DNA of 10,692 bases from Deinococcus sp. (GTDB taxonomy: Bacteria > Deinococcota > Deinococci > Deinococcales > Deinococcaceae): positions 1-10,692 of the forward strand of contig JAUNHF010000038.1 in assembly GCA_030524065.1 (NCBI GenBank), read 5' to 3'. Both the position numbers and the translations under genes were made by a program. Positions 1 through 8,352 of the stretch are shown in pieces; the first letter of the stretch is position 1, and every line of letters starts with the position of its first letter. Under the pieces are notes generated by a model, which ran no database searches, had not been told where the DNA came from, and was given only the letters and a program-made list of their open reading frames with translations.

Positions 1-233
1 GACTGCACCGAGACGTATTCCCCCGCCGCCATAGACGTTGCACCCGCCACCAACGCGGCCACACCCGCCAGCAGGATGGTCCCAGGAGTCGTGCCAGCCG
101 CGGCGGCGACGCCCACCACGATGCTGGACACGGAAACCACGCCGTCATTGGCCCCCAGCACGGCGGCCCGCAGCCAGCCGATTCGCTCGGTATTGTGGTT
201 CTCCTGATGCGTTCCTCTGGTCATACGGAGCAT
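1..233 (-). CDS. VIT1/CCC1-family transporter (partial, N-terminal part)
   Basis: About 77 N-terminal residues are visible; the gene runs off the left edge of the window. After a short polar N-terminus the protein reads ERIGWLRAAVLGANDGVVSV and continues into a hydrophobic stretch ending SMAAGEYVSV. These are hallmark motifs of the VIT1/CCC1/nodulin-21 family of membrane transporters, whose characterised members move iron or manganese out of the cytoplasm. Two membrane segments are visible, at about residues 22-45 and 51-75. ATG codons at 233 and 224 are both possible starts; neither has a convincing ribosome-binding site, and I chose the upstream one. It lies 97 bp downstream of rnhB on the same strand. 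The substrate cannot be read from this fragment. Confidence 0.85.
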   Translation of the reverse strand, partial: MLRMTRGTHQENHNTERIGWLRAAVLGANDGVVSVSSIVVGVAAAAGTTPGTILLAGVAALVAGATSMAAGEYVSVQ

Positions 234-267
234 GTTGACACGGGCCGGGTGGGCCGGGTGGTAGGGG

Positions 268-293
268 GCAGGCACCGCCAGACGGTCCCCTGC
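268..293 (-). terminator. GC-rich hairpin after rnhB (possible terminator)
   Basis: Outer arms GCAGG (268-272) and CCTGC (289-293) enclose inner arms ACCG (274-277) and CGGT (283-286) with a five-base loop. It lies 38 bp beyond the rnhB stop and 35 bp before the VIT-family start. There is no T-run on the minus strand, so it could be a Rho-independent-like end for rnhB or a structure in the leader of the next gene. The rest of 234-330 holds only a GGGCCGGGT direct duplication. Confidence 0.35.
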
Positions 294-330
294 TTCATAC
301 CGCTCCAGTCACGTTCTCACATCACCCGCG

Positions 331-966
331 TTACTCCAGCAGCCGGCGCTGCACCGCCAGCGCCACGGGCCTGAAACTGCGGCGGTGCGCGGCGCTCACG
401 CCCAGTTCGGCCAGTGCGGCGCGGTGTGCAGGAGCGCCGTACCCCTTGTGGGCCGCAAAGCCGTAACCGGGGTACTCAGCGTCCAACCGGGTCATCAGGG
501 CGTCGCGCTCGGTCTTGGCGAGGATGCTGGCCGCCGCCACGCTGTAGCTGAGGGCGTCGGCCCTGGGGGGTGCCAGCAGGGGCAGCGGGGTCCGCAGCCG
601 CAGGTAATCGGTGACCAGGGCCCGCGGCTCGGGGTCCAGCGCGGCCAGGGCGCGGGCCGCCGCTGCGTGGGTGGCGCCCAGAATGTTCAGCTGCTCTATT
701 TCGTCCGGCCAGGCGTGCTCCACCGCCCAGGCCAGGGCCACGCGGCGCACCTCTTCGGCCAGGGGTTCTCGCTGCCGCGCGGTCAGGGCTTTGCTGTCGG
801 CAAACGGCAGCTCTGCGCCCGTGTTGGGCAGAATCACGGCGGCCACCGTCACCGGCCCGGCCCAGGCACCCCGGCCCGCTTCGTCCACGCCCGCCACCCG
901 GAAGTGGCCGCGCACCCAGTGCTGGCGTTCCAGCGACCAGTCGGGGGTGACAGCGGGCGTGGGCAT
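331..966 (-). CDS. rnhB: Ribonuclease HII
   Basis: 211 residues, the usual size for RNase HII, which cuts RNA in RNA/DNA hybrids and nicks at single ribonucleotides misincorporated in DNA. The N-terminal signature VAGVDEAGRG carries the first two metal-binding acids (D28, E29) and the GRG motif (31-33) that contacts the ribonucleotide. The remaining acids fit D120 (ALVTDYLRL) and D137 (PRADALS), with nearly the spacing of E. coli D108/D126. The motif SVAAASILAKTERD follows, also typical. I chose ATG at 966, not an upstream start at 1011, because a TAAGCT box ends exactly seven bases before it, which fits a leaderless transcript, and the extra 15 residues are not family-like. It is divergent from the rel gene. 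Confidence 0.95.
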   Translation of the reverse strand: MPTPAVTPDWSLERQHWVRGHFRVAGVDEAGRGAWAGPVTVAAVILPNTGAELPFADSKALTARQREPLAEEVRRVALAWAVEHAWPDEIEQLNILGATHAAAARALAALDPEPRALVTDYLRLRTPLPLLAPPRADALSYSVAAASILAKTERDALMTRLDAEYPGYGFAAHKGYGAPAHRAALAELGVSAAHRRSFRPVALAVQRRLLE

Positions 967-973
967 GGGCGTC

Positions 974-979
974 AGCTTA
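974..979 (-). promoter_or_regulatory. Probable -10 box of leaderless rnhB promoter
   Basis: TAAGCT on the minus strand (979 to 974) fits TANNNT. Seven bases separate it from the rnhB ATG at 966, so transcription would begin at or next to the start codon. No Shine-Dalgarno sequence is present and no clear -35 box is seen. Leaderless mRNAs of this form are known to be common in Deinococcus. Confidence 0.5.
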
Positions 980-1033
980 CCGTGTGGCGGGGGCAGCGGG
1001 CCAGGCGGCACGGTTCAGGCGCAGGCGCCGCGC

Positions 1034-1039
1034 TATTGT
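1034..1039 (+). promoter_or_regulatory. Probable -10 box of leaderless rel promoter
   Basis: TATTGT fits TANNNT and is followed by seven bases and then GTG at 1047, in frame with the rel coding sequence. This spacing puts the likely transcription start on the start codon. No ribosome-binding site precedes GTG 1047 or the in-frame ATG at 1056. No convincing -35 box is seen. Confidence 0.5.
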
Positions 1040-1046
1040 GACTCCC

Positions 1047-3338
<2,292 letters not shown>

Positions 3339-3341
3339 CCC

Positions 3342-3365
3342 GGCTGGGCAGACAGACGCCCAGCC
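3342..3365. terminator. Hairpin between convergent rel and HAMP-protein genes
   Basis: A perfect 8-bp inverted repeat, GGCTGGGC (3342-3349) and GCCCAGCC (3358-3365), with an 8-base loop. It starts four bases after the rel stop codon. There is no T-run on either strand, so it is a terminator by position and stem strength only. The remaining 3366-3463 shows nothing recognisable. Confidence 0.5.
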
Positions 3366-3463
3366 CCACGCCCCGGAGCACTGCCACCCGCAACCCCGGC
3401 CAGCAAAAGCGCCGCCCCGATCTGATGGGCAGCGCTGGCCGAGCGTGGCCGCAGAGGCGGAAT

Positions 3464-5011
3464 TTAGCGCTTGCGGCGGCGCAGACGGTCCATCGCCGCG
3501 CTGAGGCTGAGGCGCATCCGCTCTAGGGCCTGGGCCAGGTCGCCCAGCTCGTCGTTGCCCTCAGCGCGCACCGGCTGGCTGAGGTCACCGGAGCTGATGG
3601 CGTCGGCCGAGCGCACCAGCCGCTGGATAGGAATCAGCAGGGCCTGGGCGGCGCGGCGGGCCCACAGGGCGGTCAGCCCCAAAAGCAGCAATGTGGTCAG
3701 CAACCAGGGAATGACCACTCGCGCCAAGTCCACTTGGTAGGGAACCCCTACCGTGACGCGCGGCGCGGTTGTGTCCCCGGCTTTACTTTGGCCCACAGCG
3801 TACGTTCTTCCAACTTGCAGAGTGTTGCCCCCTTCTGAACGGGCACGCCACTGCGTGAACGCATCCTGGAGAGTCTTACGGTCATCCTCTGGAAGATTGC
3901 TGGCAAAGTAAGTGGTTTTGTTGGGCAACTCGACCTCTACAAAGCCGATACCACTGTCCAGCGCCAAAGTGCCCAAACGGTTCTGAATCGTTGCCGCATC
4001 GGCACTCGCCATAAGGGTGCTGATGCTAGAAGCAAGGGTCTGCGCCCGGGCGGATTCCTGCTGCCGCTCACCGGCAGGCACAGCGACCAGCAGCGTCAGC
4101 AAGGTCAACAGGGACAGCGTGGCTGTCGGCAGCATCGTGGTGAGCAACAGCCGGCGCTCCATGGGACGCCGTGGACCACTGACCAGGGGCAGCGCCCCCG
4201 CATCCTCATCCATAAAACTGGAGGTCAGGGGGGCTGGCCCCGCGTCCATGCCAGGCTGCGCCTGCACCGGCACATCTACCTTCAGGGTATCCGCAAAGTC
4301 GGCCCAGACATCTTGGCCGGTGTCGGCACGGCGGCCATCCGGGCTAGCGTCCGCGCCCCCCAGGCTCTGAGCAAAGCTGGCCCACTCGTCGGCCTCAGCT
4401 TTGGGGGCCGTGGTTTTGGAAGTGCGGGTTGCGGCGTCTGCTTGGTCTGCGCTCGCTTGATCTGCGCTGGCCGGGGGAAGGGTGACGCGGCCTGGCGCTG
4501 CACTCAAGACCTGCGTGCGGCCTGCTGTCTCTGCGCTGGATGCACCGCCAAAAGAATCGCTGCCCAGCGGCGCTCCACCGAACGGGTCGGCGGCGAAGGG
4601 AGCCGCGCTCAACGGGTCAGTGCCAAAAGGGTCCGCAGAGATGGGGGGCTTGCCTGCACTCACACCAAAGGGATCGGCATTCACAGGACCCGCATCCGTA
4701 GCCGCACCCGTGCCCGGCACCGGCGCCGCCGCTGGCACGCTCAGCCCAGCCGTGCCCCCAAGGCCACTGACACTCAGTTCGCCCTCTTCGGGCACTTCTT
4801 CCAAGCTGACCGTGGCCCCCACCGCGCTGAAGATGCTCAGCAGTTTCTCGGCTTTGGAGCGGGTGGTGGGCTTGAGCAGGCGGCCCGAGCGGCGGCCCGC
4901 CAGCTTGCCGGCGGCGGAAGCGCTCAGGCCCAGCCGCTGTGAAAGCTGCCGCTCCAGCTCGGCGCGGACCTCATCCTGAACAGGGTGCTGAATCACTACG
5001 GTGTACTTCAT
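3464..5011 (-). CDS. Two-TM membrane protein with extracytoplasmic sensor and C-terminal HAMP, no output domain
   Basis: 515 residues, not a family I recognise as a whole. Residues 1-75 form a compact cytoplasmic domain whose end (KAEKLLSIFSAVGATVSLEE) resembles the C-terminal fold of ribosomal L7/L12. About 80-280 is low complexity, rich in Ala/Gly/Pro/Ser, with repeated DPFG-type motifs and a later WASFAQSLGG/WADFADTLKV pair. TM1 is at about 288-311, an extracytoplasmic domain at 314-430, TM2 at 432-450, and a HAMP domain at about 452-505 (IPIQRLVRSADAISSGDLSQ, then DELGDLAQALERM). The protein ends RRRKR ten residues later, without the kinase, cyclase or methyl-accepting domain that normally follows HAMP. 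A strong AAGGAAGG ribosome-binding site precedes the ATG, so unlike several neighbours it is not leaderless. DNA for the extracytoplasmic domain is markedly lower in GC than the rest. It may transmit a signal to a partner, possibly encoded by the two genes upstream. Confidence 0.85.
   Translation of the reverse strand: MKYTVVIQHPVQDEVRAELERQLSQRLGLSASAAGKLAGRRSGRLLKPTTRSKAEKLLSIFSAVGATVSLEEVPEEGELSVSGLGGTAGLSVPAAAPVPGTGAATDAGPVNADPFGVSAGKPPISADPFGTDPLSAAPFAADPFGGAPLGSDSFGGASSAETAGRTQVLSAAPGRVTLPPASADQASADQADAATRTSKTTAPKAEADEWASFAQSLGGADASPDGRRADTGQDVWADFADTLKVDVPVQAQPGMDAGPAPLTSSFMDEDAGALPLVSGPRRPMERRLLLTTMLPTATLSLLTLLTLLVAVPAGERQQESARAQTLASSISTLMASADAATIQNRLGTLALDSGIGFVEVELPNKTTYFASNLPEDDRKTLQDAFTQWRARSEGGNTLQVGRTYAVGQSKAGDTTAPRVTVGVPYQVDLARVVIPWLLTTLLLLGLTALWARRAAQALLIPIQRLVRSADAISSGDLSQPVRAEGNDELGDLAQALERMRLSLSAAMDRLRRRKR
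4545..4690 (-). repeat. DPFG-type peptide repeats in the linker of the HAMP protein
   Basis: On the minus strand the gene encodes a run of four- to ten-residue units of the type ADPFG, TDPLS, AAPFA, ADPFG, GAPLG, SDSFG. DPFG itself occurs three times at protein level in this stretch. The unit spacing is irregular, so it is a degenerate motif array and not an exact tandem repeat. Such motifs can be linear docking sites, but no partner is identifiable here. Confidence 0.6.
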
Positions 5012-5160
5012 GCTTTCCTTCCTTTACCCGGCGGGCGCCTGGTCCGGCTGGGCCGGCGTAACCTGAAATTGCGTGACACACCCAAGCCCCCCCGACTCAG
5101 GCCCGGTTGATACAGTGGCTCTAGCTTAAGGGCCGAAGTCTGACCACTTAGGCACAGCCC

Positions 5161-5195
5161 GGCCGCCAGGGCGCTGCCCAGCCGGCGCTGCGGCC
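5161..5195 (-). terminator. Inverted repeat after the 5202-5609 gene (weak terminator candidate)
   Basis: Arms GGCCGC (5161-5166) and GCGGCC (5190-5195) flank a smaller GGGC/GCCC hairpin. It starts seven bases downstream of the TGA of the minus-strand gene ending at 5202. It has no T-run, and GC-rich self-complementarity arises easily here, so support is weak. In the rest of the gap 5012-5160 I see only the ribosome-binding site of the HAMP-protein gene and no clear promoter. Confidence 0.3.
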
Positions 5196-5201
5196 CCCCA
5201 C

Positions 5202-5609
5202 TCAGGCCAACCCCTGTTCGCGGGCCAGGTGGGCAAACGTGCTGCGCTGCTGGGGTTCCAGCTCCTGCGAAATGCGCTGAAACAGACTGCCCGCGTGCGG
5301 CCCCGCCCCCAGGTCCTCCATCGCCTCTTCCACGATCACGTCTGCGATGGGGCCGATCAGGGTGCCCAGCAGCCGGGTGACTTCCTGCTGAAGCTCGGGA
5401 CCCACCGGGCGCATCAGCCGCTGATGGCTCTGGGCGCGGGCAGCGGCTTCGGCCAGCGCCTGCATCACCTCATCTTCGCCCACGCCGGCCAGGCGGGCCA
5501 CTTCGGCGGCCGAACGCTGAGCGTCAATCAGGTCCAGCACTTTCCAGGTGCGGTAGGGCAGCGGGGTATCGTCACTCAGGCTTTCGGGCCAGATCAGGGG
5601 CCGGGTCAT
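5202..5609 (-). CDS. Small hypothetical protein: winged-helix-like N-terminus plus DUF8082-like C-terminus
   Basis: 135 residues, no signal peptide or membrane segment. Residues 15-60 (PYRTWKVLDLIDAQRSAAEV, then ARLAGVGEDEVMQALAEA) read like the helix-turn-helix part of a winged-helix fold, of the kind found in signalling and gliding/pilus proteins with DUF4388-type domains. Residues 74-130 contain LLGTLIGPIADVIVEEA followed by an F-R-S-LEP-R-F pattern, which resembles the C-terminal DUF8082 module seen on some bacterial kinases and regulators; this is pattern recognition, not a search result. The ATG at 5609 is preceded by AAGGAG at suitable distance and overlaps the TGA of the upstream gene (ATGA), so the two are probably translationally coupled. 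A start at 5651 is less likely. Confidence 0.8.
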   Translation of the reverse strand: MTRPLIWPESLSDDTPLPYRTWKVLDLIDAQRSAAEVARLAGVGEDEVMQALAEAAARAQSHQRLMRPVGPELQQEVTRLLGTLIGPIADVIVEEAMEDLGAGPHAGSLFQRISQELEPQQRSTFAHLAREQGLA

Positions 5610-6502
5610 AGGCGTTCTCCTTCCAGCGCCGCCAGGCCGCTGACATTCCAAAGCTCATGCTGGCGCAGCGGGCCCAGCGGCAGGTCGCTCAGGCGCAGGT
5701 CCAGCCGGTCAAGTAGGGCGCGGTAAACGGCCAGCAGCGCAGGCTGCAACTCCTCAGCCTGCGCGCCCGAATCCAGCTGCAACTCGCCGGCCTGCACCGT
5801 CAGTTCGCGGGTAAAGGGGTCCAGCACTGGGTGCTGGGCGGCCAGGGCCAGGGCCACCTGCCGCCAGACCTCATCCAGCGCGGCGCGGCGGTGGGTCACG
5901 GCCAGCACCTGTCTCCAGAAATGCACCAGCTCGGCGGTATCGGGCACCCGGCGCAGCGCCACGAATTGCCAGTCCTGTGCCGGAGCGCCGGGCGTCCAGC
6001 GGCCCCAGCGCGGCTCGCCGCCTTCCCAGTAGGACACGGCGGGGCGCGCCGCGCTGGGGCTGCTCAGCACGCCGGTCTGCCCTGCCAGCTGCCCAGCGAC
6101 CTCCTCGGCCGTGCCCTGAAGCGGCTGACCCGGCGCCGTGCGGTGCGCCCAGATGGCGGACGCTGCCTCATCACTCAGGGGCAGCAGCGAGACGCGGGCA
6201 CGCGGCAGGCCACGCATCAGCGCGGCAAAGTTCAAGTCACGCGGCCCACTGTATCCGCCCAGCAGCTGCCCCGCCTGCCACACGAACAGGGCGCTGGCTG
6301 CGGCTCCGGCCTGCGCCGCCGTATCCGCGCAGGCATAGAACAGCAGGCTCTGGCCGGCCTGCGAGCGGGCCTTGAGGTCAGCGATGACCTCCTCCCAGGG
6401 GTAGAAGTCGGTCGAGAGGTGGTCATAGACCGGCACAGGCATGCCCCGCGCTGCATGGGCCTGGCCGCCGGTCTGAACCGCTGGGGAAGTGGGGTCGCTC
6501 AT
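5606..6502 (-). CDS. Hypothetical protein, possible DUF4388-like sensor/effector domain
   Basis: 298 residues, soluble, not confidently recognised. Residues 25-115 alternate strands and helices around SALFVWQAGQLLGGYSGPRD and end in LPRARVSLLPLSDEAASAIW. This has the shape of DUF4388-type domains, in which a strand-turn-strand displays (L/F)F..G...G and a helix follows. A Trp-rich middle (ISYWEGGEPRWGRW-like, here VSYWEGGEPRWGRW) leads into a mainly helical C-terminus (about 190-298) with no known motif. It is the first gene of a minus-strand pair, overlapping the next gene by 4 bp. The ATG at 6502 has no Shine-Dalgarno sequence and lies 12 bases after TATACT, so the transcript probably has a very short leader. 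Function is unknown. A role in signalling with the adjacent HAMP protein is inference from context. Confidence 0.75.
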   Translation of the reverse strand: MSDPTSPAVQTGGQAHAARGMPVPVYDHLSTDFYPWEEVIADLKARSQAGQSLLFYACADTAAQAGAAASALFVWQAGQLLGGYSGPRDLNFAALMRGLPRARVSLLPLSDEAASAIWAHRTAPGQPLQGTAEEVAGQLAGQTGVLSSPSAARPAVSYWEGGEPRWGRWTPGAPAQDWQFVALRRVPDTAELVHFWRQVLAVTHRRAALDEVWRQVALALAAQHPVLDPFTRELTVQAGELQLDSGAQAEELQPALLAVYRALLDRLDLRLSDLPLGPLRQHELWNVSGLAALEGERL

Positions 6503-6514
6503 GGCTCTGACGGC

Positions 6515-6520
6515 AGTATA
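6515..6520 (-). promoter_or_regulatory. -10 box for the 5606-6502 gene pair
   Basis: TATACT (6520 to 6515, minus strand) is one base from the TATAAT consensus, in an AT-richer island. The ATG follows after 12 bases, implying a leader of about five or six bases. No TTGACA-like box is seen at 16-18 bp. Confidence 0.5.
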
Positions 6521-6637
6521 AAGGGCATCTTCCTACAAATGGCAGCAGCATGAGAAAATGAAGACTGCGGCGCGTTCCCAGGTGCCGGGCTTCTCTAGTG
6601 CCTCTCCAGCTCCAGTCCAGTTCCAGTGCAGCGCAAA

Positions 6638-6661
6638 GCGCCGGCATGGAACTCCCGGCGC
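6638..6661 (-). terminator. Hairpin downstream of the YtxJ-like gene
   Basis: Perfect 7-bp arms GCGCCGG (6638-6644) and CCGGCGC (6655-6661) with a 10-base loop; on the minus strand the stem is followed by TTT. It lies 75 bp beyond the stop of the YtxJ-like gene and before the promoter of the next minus-strand gene. The 6503-6735 gap otherwise holds that promoter and a short CCAG-rich microrepeat at about 6603-6630. Confidence 0.45.
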
Positions 6662-6735
6662 CTATAGGTGAGGTGGCGGCGTCGCCCATGCGGCCCAGCC
6701 TCCAGTCCTCTACACTCTTTCTCCGCTAGCCGAGG

Positions 6736-7398
6736 TTAGGCATCCTGGCCGCGCAGGGCCAGCAGCTCGCTGCGCAGCGCTTCTATGCGGGGGCGCAGAT
6801 CGCCGCGCGAGGCAGGCGCACCCAGCTGGTGCAGGCCGCCGTGATAGGCGTCGGGGTCACCAAACAGGCGCGAGAGCATCTCAAATTCGCGCTGCGAGCG
6901 CAGGCTGGCGTCATCGCGGAACAGCGGCACCCAGCGGTCCTGGAATTCGAAATCATTCAGCTGGCCGCCCAGGTAGGCGTCCATCAGGTCCAGGTAGGGC
7001 TGAATGTTGCCCTCGGTTTCTATGTTACCGCCGGCGCGGGCCGGCACCAGGGCGCTGAACACCGGCTCCAGCGCCTGCGGGGTGATGTCCCAGTTGTTCA
7101 CCTCAAAACGCGGCTGGCCCTGCTCGAAAATGATCAGCTGAGGGCTGTGGTGCTGAATGCCAGTGCTTTCGGCCACGAAGTTAGAAGCCGGGCGCCAGTC
7201 CACCACGCGGATAAAGCCCACCGGCAGCTCGTGACGCTGCAAAAAAGTTTCCAGCACGCCAAAGCCCTGCATGGTCTTGTGGCAGGTGCCGGCCTTGAAC
7301 ACGGCGGCCAGCGGGTACTGGGCCAGGAACGTCTGCACTTCTTCGGGGGTGGTCAGGGGTACCAGCACCTGTTCACCTGCTTGGGTCGCTTGGGTCAT
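6736..7398 (-). CDS. YtxJ/BrxC-like monothiol thioredoxin-fold protein fused to a colicin-immunity-like domain
   Basis: 220 residues, cytoplasmic. Residues 10-117 match the YtxJ (BrxC, DUF2847) pattern: a strand [10 protein letters not shown] with a single Cys (C39) at the active-site position, then [31 protein letters not shown] and NNWDIT. Family members act as bacilliredoxin-type proteins that resolve bacillithiol mixed disulfides. The usual TCPIS-like motif is TCHKT here. Residues 132-215 form a second, acidic helical domain ([20 protein letters not shown], then [16 protein letters not shown]) that resembles colicin-immunity/self-protective proteins. Standard YtxJ proteins end near residue 110, so this is a fusion. 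ATG 7398 is chosen over an upstream start at 7491 because TATGCT ends exactly seven bases before it and the YtxJ domain follows directly. Confidence 0.85.
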   Translation of the reverse strand: MTQATQAGEQVLVPLTTPEEVQTFLAQYPLAAVFKAGTCHKTMQGFGVLETFLQRHELPVGFIRVVDWRPASNFVAESTGIQHHSPQLIIFEQGQPRFEVNNWDITPQALEPVFSALVPARAGGNIETEGNIQPYLDLMDAYLGGQLNDFEFQDRWVPLFRDDASLRSQREFEMLSRLFGDPDAYHGGLHQLGAPASRGDLRPRIEALRSELLALRGQDA

Positions 7399-7405
7399 AC
7401 ACGCG

Positions 7406-7411
7406 AGCATA
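7406..7411 (-). promoter_or_regulatory. Probable -10 box of leaderless YtxJ-like gene
   Basis: TATGCT (7411 to 7406, minus strand) fits TANNNT and is followed by seven bases and the ATG at 7398. No Shine-Dalgarno sequence or clear -35 box is seen. Confidence 0.5.
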
Positions 7412-7494
7412 ACAAAGGGACCGGGCCGCAAAGGTGGCGTGCGGCCAGAGTGTGCGGGGCCCAGCCCATAGAAGGCCAGGGCAAGCGGCACCGC

Positions 7495-7500
7495 TACACT
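7495..7500 (+). promoter_or_regulatory. Probable -10 box of leaderless TSUP permease gene
   Basis: TACACT fits TANNNT and is followed by GGCAGG and then ATG at 7507. The AGG touches the start codon and is too close to act as a ribosome-binding site, so a leaderless start fits better. No -35 box is recognisable. Confidence 0.45.
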
Positions 7501-7506
7501 GGCAGG

Positions 7507-8277
7507 ATGTTTGGTCTAGAAATGGGCGGCGTCAGCCCCGAAGTGCTGCTGTACGGCCTGCCCCTGGCCTTTTTGGCAGGTTTTATTGACGCAGTAGCGG
7601 GCGGCGGTGGCACCATTTCGCTGCCGGCGCTGTTTTTTATGGGCCTCAGCCCGGTGCAGGCAGTGGCGACCAACAAATTGCTGGCCATCTTCGGGTCGGC
7701 CACGTCCACCTATCAGTACTGGCGCGGCGGACATCTGGACCGCGAACTGCTGGTGCGCACCGTGCCGCTGGCCCTGATCGGCAGTGCGCTAGGAGCCTAT
7801 CTGGTGCGCTTTGTGGACCCGGATTCGTTCCGGGCGCTGGTGGGCGGGGTCATTCTGGTGGTGGGCGCCCTGGTCATCGCCAACAAGCGCTTTGGGCTTG
7901 AATCCACCTATCCGGGCCTGACCGCACGCACCCTGGCCCTCACCGTGCCAGGCGTGCTGATGATCGGTGTCTACGACGGCTTTCTGGGACCGGGCACCGG
8001 CACCTTTTTGATGCTGCTGTTTGCCCTGACCGGCATGAATCTGGTCAGCTCCAGCGGCAACGCCCGCGCGGTCAACTTCGCCACCAACCTGGGCGCACTG
8101 GGGCTGTTTCTGGCCGCCGGCAACATCGTGTGGTGGCTGGGCCTGAGCATGGGCCTTGCCAACGCCCTGGGCGCCCGCACCGGGGCCAAGATGGCGATGC
8201 TGAAGGGCAGCGGCTTCGTGAAAGTGATTTACGCGGTGATTGTGGTGATCGTGGCGCTGGTGATGTTCAGGGGCTGA
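7507..8277 (+). CDS. TSUP-family membrane permease (TauE/SafE, YfcA-like)
   Basis: 256 residues, almost entirely hydrophobic, with about seven or eight membrane segments. The first repeat carries [20 protein letters not shown] and [20 protein letters not shown]; the second carries [19 protein letters not shown] and [17 protein letters not shown]. This duplicated glycine-rich signature is diagnostic of the sulfite exporter TauE/SafE family, closest in feel to YfcA. Members export or import sulfur-containing or organic anions, and the substrate cannot be predicted here. The frame stays open upstream to 6829, but that part is antisense to the YtxJ-like gene. ATG 7507 begins the membrane protein and follows a TACACT box. 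It is divergent from the redox gene (108 bp between starts), so shared sulfur/thiol physiology is possible but speculative. It is convergent with glmU. Confidence 0.9.
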   Translation: MFGLEMGGVSPEVLLYGLPLAFLAGFIDAVAGGGGTISLPALFFMGLSPVQAVATNKLLAIFGSATSTYQYWRGGHLDRELLVRTVPLALIGSALGAYLVRFVDPDSFRALVGGVILVVGALVIANKRFGLESTYPGLTARTLALTVPGVLMIGVYDGFLGPGTGTFLMLLFALTGMNLVSSSGNARAVNFATNLGALGLFLAAGNIVWWLGLSMGLANALGARTGAKMAMLKGSGFVKVIYAVIVVIVALVMFRG

Positions 8278-8352
8278 GGCTGTGGCGATAGAGGCTCTGC
8301 CCCTTGCACGACTGCTGAATGAAACAAGCGGAACCAGTGAGGACAGCGCCGC

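Noticed and set aside
235..240. Perfect TTGACA on the plus strand.
   Set aside because: No -10 box at 16-19 bp in the GC-rich sequence that follows, and no plus-strand gene downstream.
385..1041. Long plus-strand open frames antisense to rnhB (also 611-1114).
   Set aside because: Low-complexity Arg/Gly/Gln-rich products with no motif; they mirror a well-supported gene in high-GC DNA.
5831..6553. 240-codon plus-strand open frame opposite the 5606-6502 gene.
   Set aside because: The product is Arg/Gly/Gln-rich and without motifs. The minus-strand gene has a -10 box and a coupled downstream gene, so it is the real one, even though its family is unknown.
6603..6630. Clustered CCAG microrepeats.
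   Set aside because: Short, irregular and unaccompanied by any structure; likely slippage in non-coding DNA.
6829..7506. Upstream extension of the TSUP permease frame.
   Set aside because: It is antisense to the YtxJ-like gene and encodes non-membrane, motif-free sequence; the family begins at ATG 7507.
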